Positions 17,283 to 26,863 are shown, counted from the stretch's first letter. The stretch: DNA of 64,000 nucleotides from Ochrobactrum sp. RH2CCR150 (GCA_014138095.1 JACGXE010000002.1:496001-560000), one strand, 5' to 3'. Notes: generated by a model not told the origin, from the sequence alone. A program made the numbers and translations.

Positions 17283-17441
17283 TGCTCTCTTTCATCCGGA
17301 CTATACCGTCGGCTCCGGCATCTCACCGGATCTGCTGACCCTGACCGATGAAGCGAATCAGCCTCAACTTTCAGGCGCTCGCGGGCTCGGAAATCGCTTT
17401 CCATACCGCCGGTGGGGAATCTCACCCCGCCCCGAGAACAA
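17283..17441 (-). ncRNA. FMN riboswitch (RFN element) controlling ribH2
   Basis: Read on the minus strand, the conserved RFN core appears in order: GGGGCGGGGTGAGATTCCCC, ACCGGCGGTA, GAGCCCGCGAGCG, GGTCAGCAGATCCGGTGAGA, GCCGGAGCCGACGGTATAG and TCCGGATGAAAGAGAGC. These are the invariant helices of the FMN aptamer. About 80 nt separate it from the ribH2 start, with a small GCGTC-TTCC-GACGC hairpin in between. The switch probably controls translation or early termination. Confidence 0.97.
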
Positions 17442-17469
17442 GCCCACGCACTATTGCGTAAGCACACTC

Positions 17470-17498
17470 AAATTAAGTGGACGCGGCGATATTGTCCA
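17470..17498 (-). promoter_or_regulatory. Promoter for the riboswitch-ribH2 transcript
   Basis: Minus-strand -35 TGGACA (17498-17493), 17-bp spacer, -10 TAATTT (17475-17470). The predicted start near 17463 lies just before the riboswitch 5' end. Confidence 0.65.
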
Positions 17499-18052
17499 GT
17501 CGGTTCACAGGATTTTTATCCCATTAAAGAGCGGGTATCGGCATTTTTGGTTTACGCGCATTCAAGGGTTTAGACGATGGCTGCTAAACATCGATAAAGC
17601 GCCTAAACACTTCATTTCTCATAAGAAATTGCTCGTGGAATACGACTTAAAATTTTAATCGATTAAATTTCTCGCTATTTATCATATCGGGGATATTGAC
17701 ACCTATCCCGGGTTTCAGCCTATCCTAGGCAATACATCTTGTCTGGTGGATGCGGTTCATTCATAAAAGACAACGTTGTCAATCGGGGTGAGGCGGCGTA
17801 AAGATGGTTTGGAGGACATCGCAGCACGTCGCGTCAGTTGGCCGGGGTATCCGGCGGAGATCATCTCTCTGCACCGGGTTGCGGCAGTGAATGAGGAGGA
17901 GCCGGTTGTATGGAGCGACCGGTTTCAGTTTGCGCCTCAAGGCGCGGACAGGACGAAGGAAATTCAAAAACGGATAGCTGTGCGGTTGGGACGGGAATCC
18001 CGGCGCGGCGATCCGGTGTAACAAGTTTCGTTTGTTTCTACGGGAGGTAGAC
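17499..18052. promoter_or_regulatory. Intergenic control region before the sugar transporter
   Basis: 554 bp without a convincing gene. It contains a 14-bp palindrome TTTAATCGATTAAA (17654-17667), a -35-like TTGACA (17696-17701) with weak -10 TATCCT (17721-17726), and a perfect 12-bp palindrome GACAACGTTGTC (17769-17780) of LacI-family operator type. GGGAGGT at 18042-18048 is the ribosome site of the binding-protein gene. The 270 bp after the palindrome would be an unusually long leader. Confidence 0.55.
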
Positions 18053-19321
18053 ATGCATAAACTTTTGAAACTCGCCGCTATGGGTACGGCTGCCTGCGCT
18101 TTGCTCGCCGGAATGGCGCCTGTCGCAAACGCGGCTGATGCCAAGCAGAATGTTGAAGTTCTGCACTGGTGGACCGCTGGCGGTGAAGCTGCCGCGCTCG
18201 ACGTTCTCAAGAAGGACCTCGAAAAGAAGGGCATCAGCTGGACCGACATGCCTGTTGCAGGCGGCGGCGGCACTGAAGCCATGACCGTTCTGCGCGCTCG
18301 CGTTACCGCTGGCAACGCGCCGACTGCTGTGCAGATGCTCGGCTTCGACATTCGTGACTGGGCCGAGCAGGGCGCTCTGGGCAATCTGGATGAAGTTGCC
18401 AACAAGGAAGGCTGGGACAAGGTCATTCCCGCTCCGTTGCAGGCATTCGCCAAGTATGAAGATCACTGGATTGCTGCACCTGTAAATGTTCACACCACCA
18501 ACTGGATGTGGATCAACAAGGCCGCGCTCGACAAGGCAGGCGGCAAGGAACCGGCAAACTGGGATGAGCTGATCGCGCTTCTCGACAAGTTCAAGGAACA
18601 GGGTATCACGCCAATCGCCCATGGTGGCCAGCCTTGGCAGGATGCGACGATCTTCGACGCCGTCGTACTTTCGTTCGGCACCGACTTCTACAAGAAGGCT
18701 TTTGTCGATCTCGACCCGGAAACCCTGGGCAGCGATACGATGAAGCAGGCTTTCGACCGCATGACCAAGCTTCGCAGCTACGTCGATGACAACTTCTCCG
18801 GTCGCGACTGGAACCTGGCTTCGGCCATGGTTATCGAAGGCAAGGCCGGTCTGCAGTTCATGGGCGACTGGGCCAAGGGCGAATTCGTGAAGGCTGGCAA
18901 GAAGCCGGGCGAAGATTTCGTCTGCATGCGCTATCCGGGCACGCAGGGCGCAGTGACCTTCAACTCCGACATGTTCGCGATGTTCAAGGTTGCTGACGAC
19001 AAGATCCCGGCTCAGATGGAAATGGCTTCGGCTGTTGAAAGCCCGACCTTCCAGTCCGCCTTCAACGTGGTCAAGGGCTCGGCTCCTGCACGCACCGACG
19101 TGCCGGACACTGCTTTCGATGCTTGTGGCAAGAAGGCTATCGCCGACCTGAAGGAAGCTGATGGCAAGGGCACGATGCTCGGTTCCATGGCGCACGGCTA
19201 TGCCAATCCTGCAGCCGTCAAGAACGCGATTTACGACGTGGTGACCCGCGAGTTCAACGGACAGCTCTCTTCTGAAGATGCTGTCAAGGAACTCGTCTCG
19301 GCTGTCGCTGCTGCGAAGTAA
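18053..19321 (+). CDS. Sugar ABC transporter periplasmic binding protein (CUT1, GtsA-like)
   Basis: 422 residues with a signal peptide ([27 protein letters not shown]). The mature protein begins with the solute-binding domain [20 protein letters not shown], a signature of glucose/mannose-type binding proteins of the GtsA group, with [21 protein letters not shown] later on. It captures a sugar in the periplasm for the two permeases and ATPase that follow. A strong terminator comes directly after the gene, so it is probably made in excess of the membrane parts. The exact sugar is not certain. Confidence 0.9.
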   Translation: MHKLLKLAAMGTAACALLAGMAPVANAADAKQNVEVLHWWTAGGEAAALDVLKKDLEKKGISWTDMPVAGGGGTEAMTVLRARVTAGNAPTAVQMLGFDIRDWAEQGALGNLDEVANKEGWDKVIPAPLQAFAKYEDHWIAAPVNVHTTNWMWINKAALDKAGGKEPANWDELIALLDKFKEQGITPIAHGGQPWQDATIFDAVVLSFGTDFYKKAFVDLDPETLGSDTMKQAFDRMTKLRSYVDDNFSGRDWNLASAMVIEGKAGLQFMGDWAKGEFVKAGKKPGEDFVCMRYPGTQGAVTFNSDMFAMFKVADDKIPAQMEMASAVESPTFQSAFNVVKGSAPARTDVPDTAFDACGKKAIADLKEADGKGTMLGSMAHGYANPAAVKNAIYDVVTREFNGQLSSEDAVKELVSAVAAAK

Positions 19322-19334
19322 TGCGCTGAACAGG

Positions 19335-19367
19335 CGTCCGGGAGCTTAAACCTCCCGGACGTTTTTT
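19335..19367 (+). terminator. Terminator after the sugar-binding protein gene
   Basis: Perfect 10-bp stem CGTCCGGGAG (19335-19344) / CTCCCGGACG (19352-19361), 7-nt loop, then six T. It lies inside the transporter locus, 240 bp before the first permease gene. The 239-bp gap after it holds no recognised gene. Confidence 0.9.
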
Positions 19368-19606
19368 ATCCGGTCCGGGGTTCCAGAGTGGGCCTCGCAA
19401 CCAGCCGGATCAGCAATTTCGGAATTCAGAACAAGCATTGCATGATGTTGCCTCGCATGGTTCCATCGGAACCATTGAAGGCATCGTTGGACCAACGCAT
19501 TTTGCAGCCGGGTCGTTCTCCGGTCATGCATAAATGCCGCTGAAACGATCGTCTCGAATGCCTGTTCGTCGGGCATCACGAGCGGCGCAAACTGGGTGGC
19601 GCAAAT

Positions 19607-20488
19607 ATGCAGCGTAACAGCCGATTGCAGGAATTCATCCCCAAGCTGGTCTTGGCTCCAAGCTTCCTGATCGTCCTCGTCTTCGTCTACGGGTTTATCA
19701 TTTATACTGGTGTGCTTTCGCTGACCAACAGCCGCATGCTGCCATCCTACGGCTTCGTGGGATTGTCCAATTATGAGAAACTCTGGGCGCTGCCGCATTG
19801 GTGGCGGGCGATCACCAATCTGGCGATCTTCGCGTCGCTCTACATCATCATCTGTTCGGTGATCGGCCTGTTTCTGGCCATACTGCTCGACCAGAAGATC
19901 CGCGGCGAAGGCTTTTTGCGTCCGATCTATCTTTATCCGATGGCTCTGTCCTTTATTGTGACAGGCACGGCATGGAAGTGGTTTCTCGATCCGGGTATCG
20001 GGCTTGAAAACACCATGCATCTGTGGGGCTGGGAAAGCTTCACTTTCGGCTGGATCAAGAGCAACACCATGGCGATCTACTGTCTGGTGATTGCCGCCGT
20101 CTGGCAATCATCGGGTTTTGTGATGGCCATGTTCCTTGCGGGATTGCGCGGCGTCGACAATGAAATCATCAAGGCAGCCCAGATTGACGGGGCTTCAACC
20201 GGGACGATCTATCGCCGCATCATCATTCCCTTGATGCGCCCGGTTTTCCTGTCGGCCTTCGTGGTGCTGGCCCATCTGGCGATCAAGGCCTACGATCTTG
20301 TTATCGCGCTGACCGGCGGCGGACCGGGACAGGCGACTGAACTCCCGGCGACATTCATGTATTCCTATACGTTCACCCGTAACCAGATGGGTATCGGCGC
20401 TTCGTCGGCGATTGTCATGCTGGCGATGATCTTCTCGATCATTATTCCCTATCTCTATTCGGAAATTCGCGGAGGGTCGCGGTCATGA
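19607..20488 (+). CDS. Sugar ABC transporter permease 1 (GtsB/MalF-like)
   Basis: 293-residue inner-membrane protein with six hydrophobic segments. The EAA loop that contacts the ATPase reads EIIKAAQIDGASTGTIYRRIIIPLMRP. TGGGPGQATELPATFMY is a typical CUT1 permease stretch. The start ATG follows GGTGGCG. It pairs with the next permease, which it overlaps by ATGA, and with the ATPase further on. The gap between the upstream terminator and this gene probably holds read-through or a weak promoter. Confidence 0.9.
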   Translation: MQRNSRLQEFIPKLVLAPSFLIVLVFVYGFIIYTGVLSLTNSRMLPSYGFVGLSNYEKLWALPHWWRAITNLAIFASLYIIICSVIGLFLAILLDQKIRGEGFLRPIYLYPMALSFIVTGTAWKWFLDPGIGLENTMHLWGWESFTFGWIKSNTMAIYCLVIAAVWQSSGFVMAMFLAGLRGVDNEIIKAAQIDGASTGTIYRRIIIPLMRPVFLSAFVVLAHLAIKAYDLVIALTGGGPGQATELPATFMYSYTFTRNQMGIGASSAIVMLAMIFSIIIPYLYSEIRGGSRS

Positions 20489-21366
20489 GCGCCCAGTCGC
20501 AAGATAACGCCATCAACAGCGGTAAGCTGACGCGCGCGCTGATCTATACCGCGCTTCTGCTCTTCGCCATCTACTATCTGTTGCCGCTCTATGTGATGCT
20601 GGTCAACTCATTCAAGCCGCTGGAAGAAATCCGTCAGGGCGGCATGTTGAACCTGCCGCAGCAATGGACCATCGCGCCATGGCTTTCGGCATGGTCGACG
20701 GCGCAGATCGGCGTGCAGCCTACCGGCCTGAAGCCGTTCTTCATCAACTCCATTCTAATGGTGGTGCCCGCAGTGGCAATCTCCACCATTATCGGCGCGC
20801 TGAATGGCTATGTACTGACCAAATGGCGCTTCCGTGGATCGAATATCTTCTTCGGCCTGCTGCTGCTGTCATGCTTCATTCCGTTCCAGATCGTGCTGAT
20901 CCCCATGGCGCGCATGCTCGGACTTTTCGGCATCGCCGGAACGATCTGGGGCCTCATCATGGTGCACGTCATTTACGGTCTGGGCTTCACGACGCTCTAT
21001 TTCCGTAATTATTACGAAGCATTCCCGACCGAGCTGGTGCGCGCTGCGCAGATTGACGGGGCAAGTTTCTTCCAGATTTTCTGGCGCATTCTGCTGCCGT
21101 CGTCTGGGCCCATCATCGTCGTGTCCGTGATCTGGCAGTTCACCAATATCTGGAACGACTTCCTGTTCGGCGCATCCTTCTCCGGCGCGAATTCCACGCC
21201 AATGACGGTGGCGCTCAACAACCTCGTTTCCTCTTCCACAGGCGTCAAGGAATATAACGTTCATTTCGCAGCCGCCATTCTGGCCGCTCTGCCCACGCTG
21301 ATCGTCTATATCGTGTCCGGCCGCTACTTTGTGCGCGGTCTGATGTCCGGCGCCGTCAAGGGATAA
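20485..21366 (+). CDS. Sugar ABC transporter permease 2 (GtsC/MalG-like)
   Basis: 293 residues with six membrane segments. The EAA loop is ELVRAAQIDGASFFQIFWRILLPSSGP. The ATGA overlap with permease 1 suggests translational coupling and equal amounts. GRYFVRGLMSGAVKG is the usual C-terminal ending of CUT1 permeases. It forms the channel heterodimer with permease 1. Confidence 0.9.
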   Translation: MSAQSQDNAINSGKLTRALIYTALLLFAIYYLLPLYVMLVNSFKPLEEIRQGGMLNLPQQWTIAPWLSAWSTAQIGVQPTGLKPFFINSILMVVPAVAISTIIGALNGYVLTKWRFRGSNIFFGLLLLSCFIPFQIVLIPMARMLGLFGIAGTIWGLIMVHVIYGLGFTTLYFRNYYEAFPTELVRAAQIDGASFFQIFWRILLPSSGPIIVVSVIWQFTNIWNDFLFGASFSGANSTPMTVALNNLVSSSTGVKEYNVHFAAAILAALPTLIVYIVSGRYFVRGLMSGAVKG

Positions 21367-21373
21367 GTTCACT

Positions 21374-22489
21374 ATGTCGTTTTTGAAAATTACCGATCTC
21401 TACAAGTCCTACGGCACTGTCTCGATCCTGAAAAACATCAATATCGAGATTGAGGAAGGCGGCTTTCTGGTCCTCGTCGGCCCATCTGGCTGCGGCAAAT
21501 CCACACTGCTCAACACGATTGCCGGTCTCGAGCCGATCACATCCGGTGACATTGCCATCAAAGGCAAGTCGGTTTCCGGTCTGCATCCGTCGCAGCGCGA
21601 TATCGCCATGGTCTTTCAGTCCTATGCGCTTTATCCGAACATGACGGTTGCCGGGAATATCGCTTTCGGCATGGAAATTCGTAAAGTCCCCAAGCCGGAG
21701 CGGGACAAGGCCATTCAGGAAGTGGCTGATATGCTGCAGATCGGCCATCTGCTCGACCGCAAACCGAGCCAGCTTTCCGGCGGTCAGCGCCAGCGTGTCG
21801 CGATGGGCCGTGCGCTTGTGCGCAATCCGCAGGTCTTCCTGTTCGATGAGCCGCTGTCGAACCTCGACGCGAAGCTGCGCGTGGATATGCGCACCGAAAT
21901 TAAGCGCCTGCACAGTCGCATGAAGACAACTATCGTCTATGTGACGCACGATCAGATCGAGGCCATGACACTGGCGACCAAGATTGCTGTGCTGAAAGAT
22001 GGTGTCTTGCAGCAGTTCGGTACGCCTGCGGAGATCTACAACAACCCGTCCAACATGTTCGTGGCGGACTTCATGGGGTCGCCAGCGATGAACCTGCTGA
22101 CGGTCGCTGTCGAGAAGAATGGCTCGGATTATGCAATCTCGCTTGATCGTGGTGACGGGCAGGCATTGACACTTCCGTTGAAGAACGCACCGCAAGCTCT
22201 TGGAGACTATGTGGGCAAGCAGGTTGTTTTCGGCATCCGTCCGGAAGCTTTGACTGATCCCGACGGCGCGGATCGCAATGCGGGCGCGGTTGTGGAAGGC
22301 GACTGCCTGATCGATGTGGTCGAACCGGCAGGATCGGATACATTCGCGGTGACGCGCCTTGGCGGCAAGCATGTGGTTGCCCGCTTGCGCGCCGATGCGC
22401 GCATCGTTGCAGGCCAAGCTTCACGCCTTGCCTTCAATCTCGACAAGTCGGTGTTCTTCGATCCGACTAGTCAGGGACGGATTCTGTAG
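21374..22489 (+). CDS. Sugar ABC transporter ATP-binding protein (UgpC/MsmX/MalK type)
   Basis: 371 residues. Walker A GPSGCGKST, signature LSGGQRQR, Walker B FLFDEPLSNLD and switch IVYVTHDQIEAMT are all intact. The C-terminal third is the OB/TOBE regulatory domain of the MalK group, containing VFGIRPEAL. It starts 7 bp after permease 2 and drives both permeases. ATPases of this type are often shared between several sugar importers. Confidence 0.92.
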   Translation: MSFLKITDLYKSYGTVSILKNINIEIEEGGFLVLVGPSGCGKSTLLNTIAGLEPITSGDIAIKGKSVSGLHPSQRDIAMVFQSYALYPNMTVAGNIAFGMEIRKVPKPERDKAIQEVADMLQIGHLLDRKPSQLSGGQRQRVAMGRALVRNPQVFLFDEPLSNLDAKLRVDMRTEIKRLHSRMKTTIVYVTHDQIEAMTLATKIAVLKDGVLQQFGTPAEIYNNPSNMFVADFMGSPAMNLLTVAVEKNGSDYAISLDRGDGQALTLPLKNAPQALGDYVGKQVVFGIRPEALTDPDGADRNAGAVVEGDCLIDVVEPAGSDTFAVTRLGGKHVVARLRADARIVAGQASRLAFNLDKSVFFDPTSQGRIL

Positions 22490-22513
22490 AATACAATCAA
22501 CCATAGCGGAGAT

Positions 22514-22615
22514 CAGCCCTTGGGCTGGTTTCCCGGTTGGGCCCAGGGTTGCGGCCCTGAGAGACCGAGTCAAAACGAAAAGAGCGCTTCCGATAAATCG
22601 GAAGCGCTCTTTTTC
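22514..22615 (+). terminator. Three-hairpin 3' region and terminator of the sugar transporter operon
   Basis: Two small hairpins (CAGCCC/GGGCTG at 22514-22527; CAGGG/CCCTG at 22544-22559) precede a perfect 15-bp stem (22579-22593 / 22598-22612) with a TAAA loop and T-run. The last is a clear intrinsic terminator. Confidence 0.88.
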
Positions 22616-22693
22616 ATAATTTGCCTGGAGGGCAAAATCAAACTCGATAGGCGATCATCATAAACACTGGCCAAGCCTCATCGGGCGGCCAAC

Positions 22694-22795
22694 CTAGTGC
22701 AGGAAATCCAGTCCCAATAGACCGATCGCAAGCGCCGTGTTCAGCGAAATGATCATCATGCCATAAACTAGTGCAGTTCTCGTAATATCGTTCAT
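22694..22795 (-). CDS. 33-residue membrane microprotein
   Basis: Encodes MNDITRTALVYGMMIISL... ending LGLDFLH. A perfect GGAGGT ribosome site lies 6 nt before the ATG, the strongest kind in this window. One hydrophobic helix spans about residues 8-30 with a polar N-terminus. I recognise no family. Such short single-span proteins often regulate a membrane partner. It lies between the sugar operon terminator and the DHA2 exporter gene, with which it is divergent. A palindrome (22849-22867) is 54 bp upstream of the start. Confidence 0.6.
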   Translation of the reverse strand: MNDITRTALVYGMMIISLNTALAIGLLGLDFLH

Positions 22796-22848
22796 TTCCT
22801 ACCTCCTTGAGCCGGGACCACCCATTCCAGACTCGAAGCTTCGTGAAA

Positions 22849-22867
22849 CTGTTACCGAATGTAACAG
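22849..22867. promoter_or_regulatory. Palindrome in the microprotein/DHA2 exporter control region
   Basis: Perfect inverted repeat CTGTTAC-CGAAT-GTAACAG followed by a further half-site GTTAC at 22871-22875. It has the form of a dimeric repressor operator; the binder is unknown. The rest of the 310-bp divergent gap shows nothing else identifiable. Confidence 0.45.
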
Positions 22868-23105
22868 TCCGTTACGGCATGTGCAACCCCGCTTTACACA
22901 ATTGTGAACGATTGAAATCTGTCGTGAGAAATGGGTGTGTTTTGTTCAACTGGACGCTGAATGAAGGGCTTTTGAGCCGATAAATCGATGAAACAGGGCC
23001 TAAGTCACCACAATGTGAGAAAAAAATGGCTAGCAATCTACCTATAAGCACGACATAGCTTTTGGTAAGCTTTTTGAAAAAGCACGGCCTATTCGGAAAT
23101 TCACC

Positions 23106-24542
23106 GTGAACCGCATCATTCCACTTGTGCTGGCAATTGCTCTTTTCATGGAGCAGATGGATTCGAATGTCATTTCGACATCTTTGCCAGCGATTGCCGC
23201 CGACATTGGCACTAGTCCGATTGCTCTCAAGCTCGCTCTGACGGCCTATCTGGTCGCGCTGGCGGTTTTCATTCCGATCAGCGGCTGGATGGCCGACCGG
23301 TTCGGTGCCAAAAATGTTTTCCGGGCCGCAATCGCCGTCTTCGTCGTCGGCTCGATTGCCTGTGCAGCCGCCAACTCACTGACTGCCTTTGTCGTTTCGC
23401 GCTTCTTGCAGGGCATGGGCGGTGCCATGATGACGCCGGTTGGACGTCTTGTGCTGGTGCGCTCGACACCACGCAGCGAACTCGTCTCCGCCATGGCGTG
23501 GCTGACGATCCCCGCTATGGTTGGCCCGTTGGTCGGGCCACCGGTTGGTGGTTTCATCACGACCTTTCTCACATGGCATTGGATATTCCTGATTAATGTG
23601 CCCATCGGCGCTATTGGTATCTGGTTTGCCACGCGCTTTTTGCCGGATAATGACGAGCGCATCGTCAAGCGTCTCGACTGGCCCGGCTTCTTTTTGTCCG
23701 GCATTGCCATGTCCGGCGTGGTCTTCGGCCTGTCTGTGGTCAGCCTGCCTGCACTGCCGCCCGCTATCGGTTTCGTGACGGTGGCGGTCGGTCTGGTCAG
23801 TTCGGTACTTTATATCATCCATGCCCGCCGCGGTGCCGACCCGCTGCTTGATCTTCGGCTGTTCGACAATCAGGTTTTCCGGTCGGCCGTGTTGGGGGGC
23901 AGTATTTTCCGCTTTGGCATCGGCGCAATTCCATTTCTACTGCCGCTGATGTTTCAGCTTGGCTTCGGCTTCACGCCGTTTCAGTCGGGCATGATAACCT
24001 TCGTTTCAGCCATCGGCGCGATCAGCATGAAGTTTGGCGCGAAGCGGATTTTCGCGAAGATCGGCTTCCGGCGCGCCTTGATGTCGGGCTCGATCATTTC
24101 GGCGGGCTTCATCGCGGTCAACAGCCTGTTCACGCCCATGACGCCGATCTGGATCATCCTCGGCTTCCTGCTGGTCGGCGGCTTTGCGCGGTCGCTGTTC
24201 TTCACTGGCGTCAACGCGCTGGCCTATGCCGAAATACCGGATGAAAAGACCAGTCAGGCGACGCCGATCACCGCCGTTGCGCAACAGGTCTCATTGGCGA
24301 TTGGCGTTGCCCTTGCAGGCGGCGTGCTGGAAATCAGCAGCGGCGTGCGGGGTGCACCGCTGGCCCTGGTCGACTTTCATGTTGGCTTTATTGTCGTGGC
24401 CCTGGTGTCAGTTGTCGCATTCTTCTGGTTCGCGCGGCTTTCGCCCGATGCCGGTCACGAACTGTCCGAACCTTCCGCCGCTCGCCAGAAGGGCAAGACG
24501 ACGGTCGTCGTCAAGCCGGTTAACTCCACAGCTGGAGAATAA
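23106..24542 (+). CDS. MFS exporter, DHA2 (EmrB/QacA) family
   Basis: 478 residues, GTG start, with about 14 hydrophobic segments. Segment 1 has the DHA2-type EQMDSNVISTSLPAIAADIG, followed by the MFS motif A ADRFGAKN and segment 5 motif C region VGPLVGPPVGG. Family members export drugs, dyes or small toxic metabolites in exchange for protons. No membrane-fusion partner (EmrA) or regulator gene is adjacent. The ribosome site before the GTG is weak. The C-terminal tail (about 30 residues) is basic and unstructured. Confidence 0.88.
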   Translation: MNRIIPLVLAIALFMEQMDSNVISTSLPAIAADIGTSPIALKLALTAYLVALAVFIPISGWMADRFGAKNVFRAAIAVFVVGSIACAAANSLTAFVVSRFLQGMGGAMMTPVGRLVLVRSTPRSELVSAMAWLTIPAMVGPLVGPPVGGFITTFLTWHWIFLINVPIGAIGIWFATRFLPDNDERIVKRLDWPGFFLSGIAMSGVVFGLSVVSLPALPPAIGFVTVAVGLVSSVLYIIHARRGADPLLDLRLFDNQVFRSAVLGGSIFRFGIGAIPFLLPLMFQLGFGFTPFQSGMITFVSAIGAISMKFGAKRIFAKIGFRRALMSGSIISAGFIAVNSLFTPMTPIWIILGFLLVGGFARSLFFTGVNALAYAEIPDEKTSQATPITAVAQQVSLAIGVALAGGVLEISSGVRGAPLALVDFHVGFIVVALVSVVAFFWFARLSPDAGHELSEPSAARQKGKTTVVVKPVNSTAGE

Positions 24543-24574
24543 AATAGGAGCCGATTGGCTCCTATCTTGCATTG

Positions 24575-25309
24575 CTAGCCTTTGAAATCACGTGCGAGCA
24601 GATAAAGCTCGACTGATTCCGCACGCGATGCGGGCGGTTTGACGTGGTGCACGGAGCGGAACTTCTGCTTCAGCATGGCCAGAAGCTCATTTTCCGTGCC
24701 GCCCTGAAAAGTCTTGGTCAGGAAGTGACCGCCGGGCTTGAGCACCGCGACCGCAAATTCAGCCGCCACTTCGCATAGGTGTACCGTGCGCAGATGGTCG
24801 GTGCGGCGGTGGCCGGTGGTCGGCGCAGCCATATCCGAAATAACGAGATCGGGCTTGTCGCCAAGCGCTTCCATCAGTTTCTGTGGCGCTTCATCGTCGA
24901 GAAAATCCATCTCCAGCAGGGTGACGCCCGGCAATGGATCGACATGTAGATAGTCGATGCCGACAACATGCGGGTCTTCATCGGTGGAGCCGACAATCTT
25001 GGCTGCAATCTGCGACCAGCCGCCCGGTGCGGCACCAAGATCGATGATCTTCTGGCCCTTCTTGAGCAGATCATAGCGATCGTTGATTTCGATCAGCTTG
25101 TAGGCCGCGCGCGAGCGATAGCCGTCCTGCTTGGACTTGTGCACATAGGGGTCATTCAGGTGACGCAGCAGCCAGCGACGCGACGATTCCTTGATCGTGC
25201 CAGCCTTTTTCTTCACGCGCACGTGCAGATTGCTGGTGCCTGCACCACCGCGCCCACCAGTTTTGGCGCCCGTCTTCGTGCCGCCCTTGTTTCCGCCTGC
25301 TTTGCTCAT
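24575..25309 (-). CDS. rlmE: 23S rRNA 2'-O-uridine methyltransferase RlmE (FtsJ/RrmJ)
   Basis: 244 residues. RlmE methylates U2552 in the ribosomal A-loop using S-adenosylmethionine. The SAM-binding motif [15 protein letters not shown] is present, with the catalytic K-D-K-E set in [26 protein letters not shown] and ESVELYLLA. The first 35 residues are Gly/Lys/Thr-rich and basic ([18 protein letters not shown]), longer than in E. coli RlmE (about 209 residues) and probably disordered. It lies 33 bp downstream of the Ppx/GppA gene and is probably co-transcribed with it. Confidence 0.95.
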   Translation of the reverse strand: MSKAGGNKGGTKTGAKTGGRGGAGTSNLHVRVKKKAGTIKESSRRWLLRHLNDPYVHKSKQDGYRSRAAYKLIEINDRYDLLKKGQKIIDLGAAPGGWSQIAAKIVGSTDEDPHVVGIDYLHVDPLPGVTLLEMDFLDDEAPQKLMEALGDKPDLVISDMAAPTTGHRRTDHLRTVHLCEVAAEFAVAVLKPGGHFLTKTFQGGTENELLAMLKQKFRSVHHVKPPASRAESVELYLLARDFKG

Positions 25310-25342
25310 TTTCAGTTGCCTGTTCTAGCGCCAACAGCGCAT

Positions 25343-26863
25343 TTATTGGCGCAATTGCGCGCGATTGTGCCGCCATGCGCCGTCGCGCGACATTAGTTCG
25401 GTCAGGATGCCTTCACGCAAGCCGCGATCCGCCACCAGAAGTTTTTCGCTTGGCCAGACCTTGCGGATGGCATCGAGAATGGCGCAGCCTGCAAGCACCA
25501 GATCGGCCCTGTCTGCACCGATGCAAGGATTTGCAACGCGCGCGTCGAAATCCCAGGACAGAAGGCGGCTCGTCATCTGCGTCACGTCTTCCGAGCCCAT
25601 CCACATGCCATCGACGCGGCGACGGTCATAGCGTTCGAGCCCCAGATGAATACCCGCCAGCGTGGTAACCGTACCGGATGTGCCGAGCAAATGGAAACGC
25701 GGGCTTGTAGCGAGCTGGCCAAGGCAGTGCCGTTCGGCAAAGCTGGACAGAAGCTCGGTCACGTGATCAACCATCGCCTCGAAACTTTCCTGCGTGACAT
25801 TGCGTCCACCGAAACGCTCGGCAAGCGTCACGACGCCCACGGGCAGGGAGGTCCATGCCATGATATGTTCGGCAAGACGCGGAGACCGACGCTGCGAAAC
25901 GTCGATCAGCGCGATTTCAGAGGAACCGCCACCGATATCGAACAGAACGACCGCTTCGGTTTCGCGTGCAACCAGTGTTCCGCAGCCGGAAACGGCAAGG
26001 CGCGCTTCTGTCTGGCGATCGACGATTTCCAGTTCAAGCCCGGTTTCTTCGCGCACCCGCTCCAGAAACTCCTCGCCGTTCGAAGCCGCACGGCAAGCCT
26101 CGGTCGCGATCAGGCGCGAACGGCGGATCTTCTTGCCGGCCAGCTTGTCGCGGCAGATCTTGAGTGCTTCGATAGCGCGCTGCATGGCGTTGTCGCTCAA
26201 TCTGCCGGTAGCACTCAGCCCTTCGCCAAGGCGTACGATCCGCGAAAACGCATCCACGACGCGGAACTGCCCCGGCCGGGTCGGCGATGCGACCAGCAAG
26301 CGGCAATTGTTCGTGCCAAGATCAAGCGCTGCGTAAAGCGGTGCTTCGGCGTGGTTGTGTCGTGGCGGCTGCGCAGCGCCGTTTTTCCGCTTGGCATGCG
26401 ACGATGCTTGCGCGTGATTGTCACGACGCGGCGTTTCGTGCGCACTTTTGGCGGTATTTTCGGCTGTCCGCGGTGCGGCATTGTTCTGCTGCTGCGCCTG
26501 CTTCTTCTTGCGGGCGCGCCTGCGGCGATTCGAAATTTTGCCGGGGGACTTGGCTTCCAGAAGAGTGGTATCTTCAGCAGCTTTCTGCGCAACAGCCGCT
26601 TCCGGTCGCCGTGCCGCTTTGCCACGGTGACGACGGCGCGCACGCTTCCGCTGGCTGCCGGAACCCTTGTCATCCGCTTCACTTTGCGGCTTTGGGCGTC
26701 CTGAATCGGGTGCGCTACGCACATTCCCGGCTTCTGCAACGGCTTCCTTGCGCGGTTTGCGCTTGCCGTTAGTCGACGGATTCCGGGCTTGAGCATTTCC
26801 CGATTGTCCGCCGGACGCCCCTTGTTGCGCCTTTTCTACGGGGCGCTCCTCGGGGTTTTTCAA
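25343..26863 (-). CDS. Ppx/GppA-family exopolyphosphatase / pppGpp phosphatase with long basic N-terminal extension
   Basis: About 506 residues. Residues about 1-165 are Lys/Arg/Ala-rich low-complexity sequence with many basic clusters (NRRRRARKKKQAQQ). The catalytic domain follows: YAALDLGTNNCRLLVA (phosphate-binding) and VVLFDIGGGSSEIALIDVS, with a C-terminal family region ending about residue 500. Members hydrolyse polyphosphate or pppGpp. The start is probably TTG at 26863, 8 nt after AAGGA; TTG at 26896 is also open. The basic tail might bind RNA, DNA or polyphosphate. It is followed by rlmE. Confidence 0.9.
   Translation of the reverse strand: MKNPEERPVEKAQQGASGGQSGNAQARNPSTNGKRKPRKEAVAEAGNVRSAPDSGRPKPQSEADDKGSGSQRKRARRRHRGKAARRPEAAVAQKAAEDTTLLEAKSPGKISNRRRRARKKKQAQQQNNAAPRTAENTAKSAHETPRRDNHAQASSHAKRKNGAAQPPRHNHAEAPLYAALDLGTNNCRLLVASPTRPGQFRVVDAFSRIVRLGEGLSATGRLSDNAMQRAIEALKICRDKLAGKKIRRSRLIATEACRAASNGEEFLERVREETGLELEIVDRQTEARLAVSGCGTLVARETEAVVLFDIGGGSSEIALIDVSQRRSPRLAEHIMAWTSLPVGVVTLAERFGGRNVTQESFEAMVDHVTELLSSFAERHCLGQLATSPRFHLLGTSGTVTTLAGIHLGLERYDRRRVDGMWMGSEDVTQMTSRLLSWDFDARVANPCIGADRADLVLAGCAILDAIRKVWPSEKLLVADRGLREGILTELMSRDGAWRHNRAQLRQ

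Noticed and set aside
17776..18021. 81-codon frame in the leader of the sugar transporter
   Set aside because: TTG start without a ribosome site, no motif; more likely untranslated leader.
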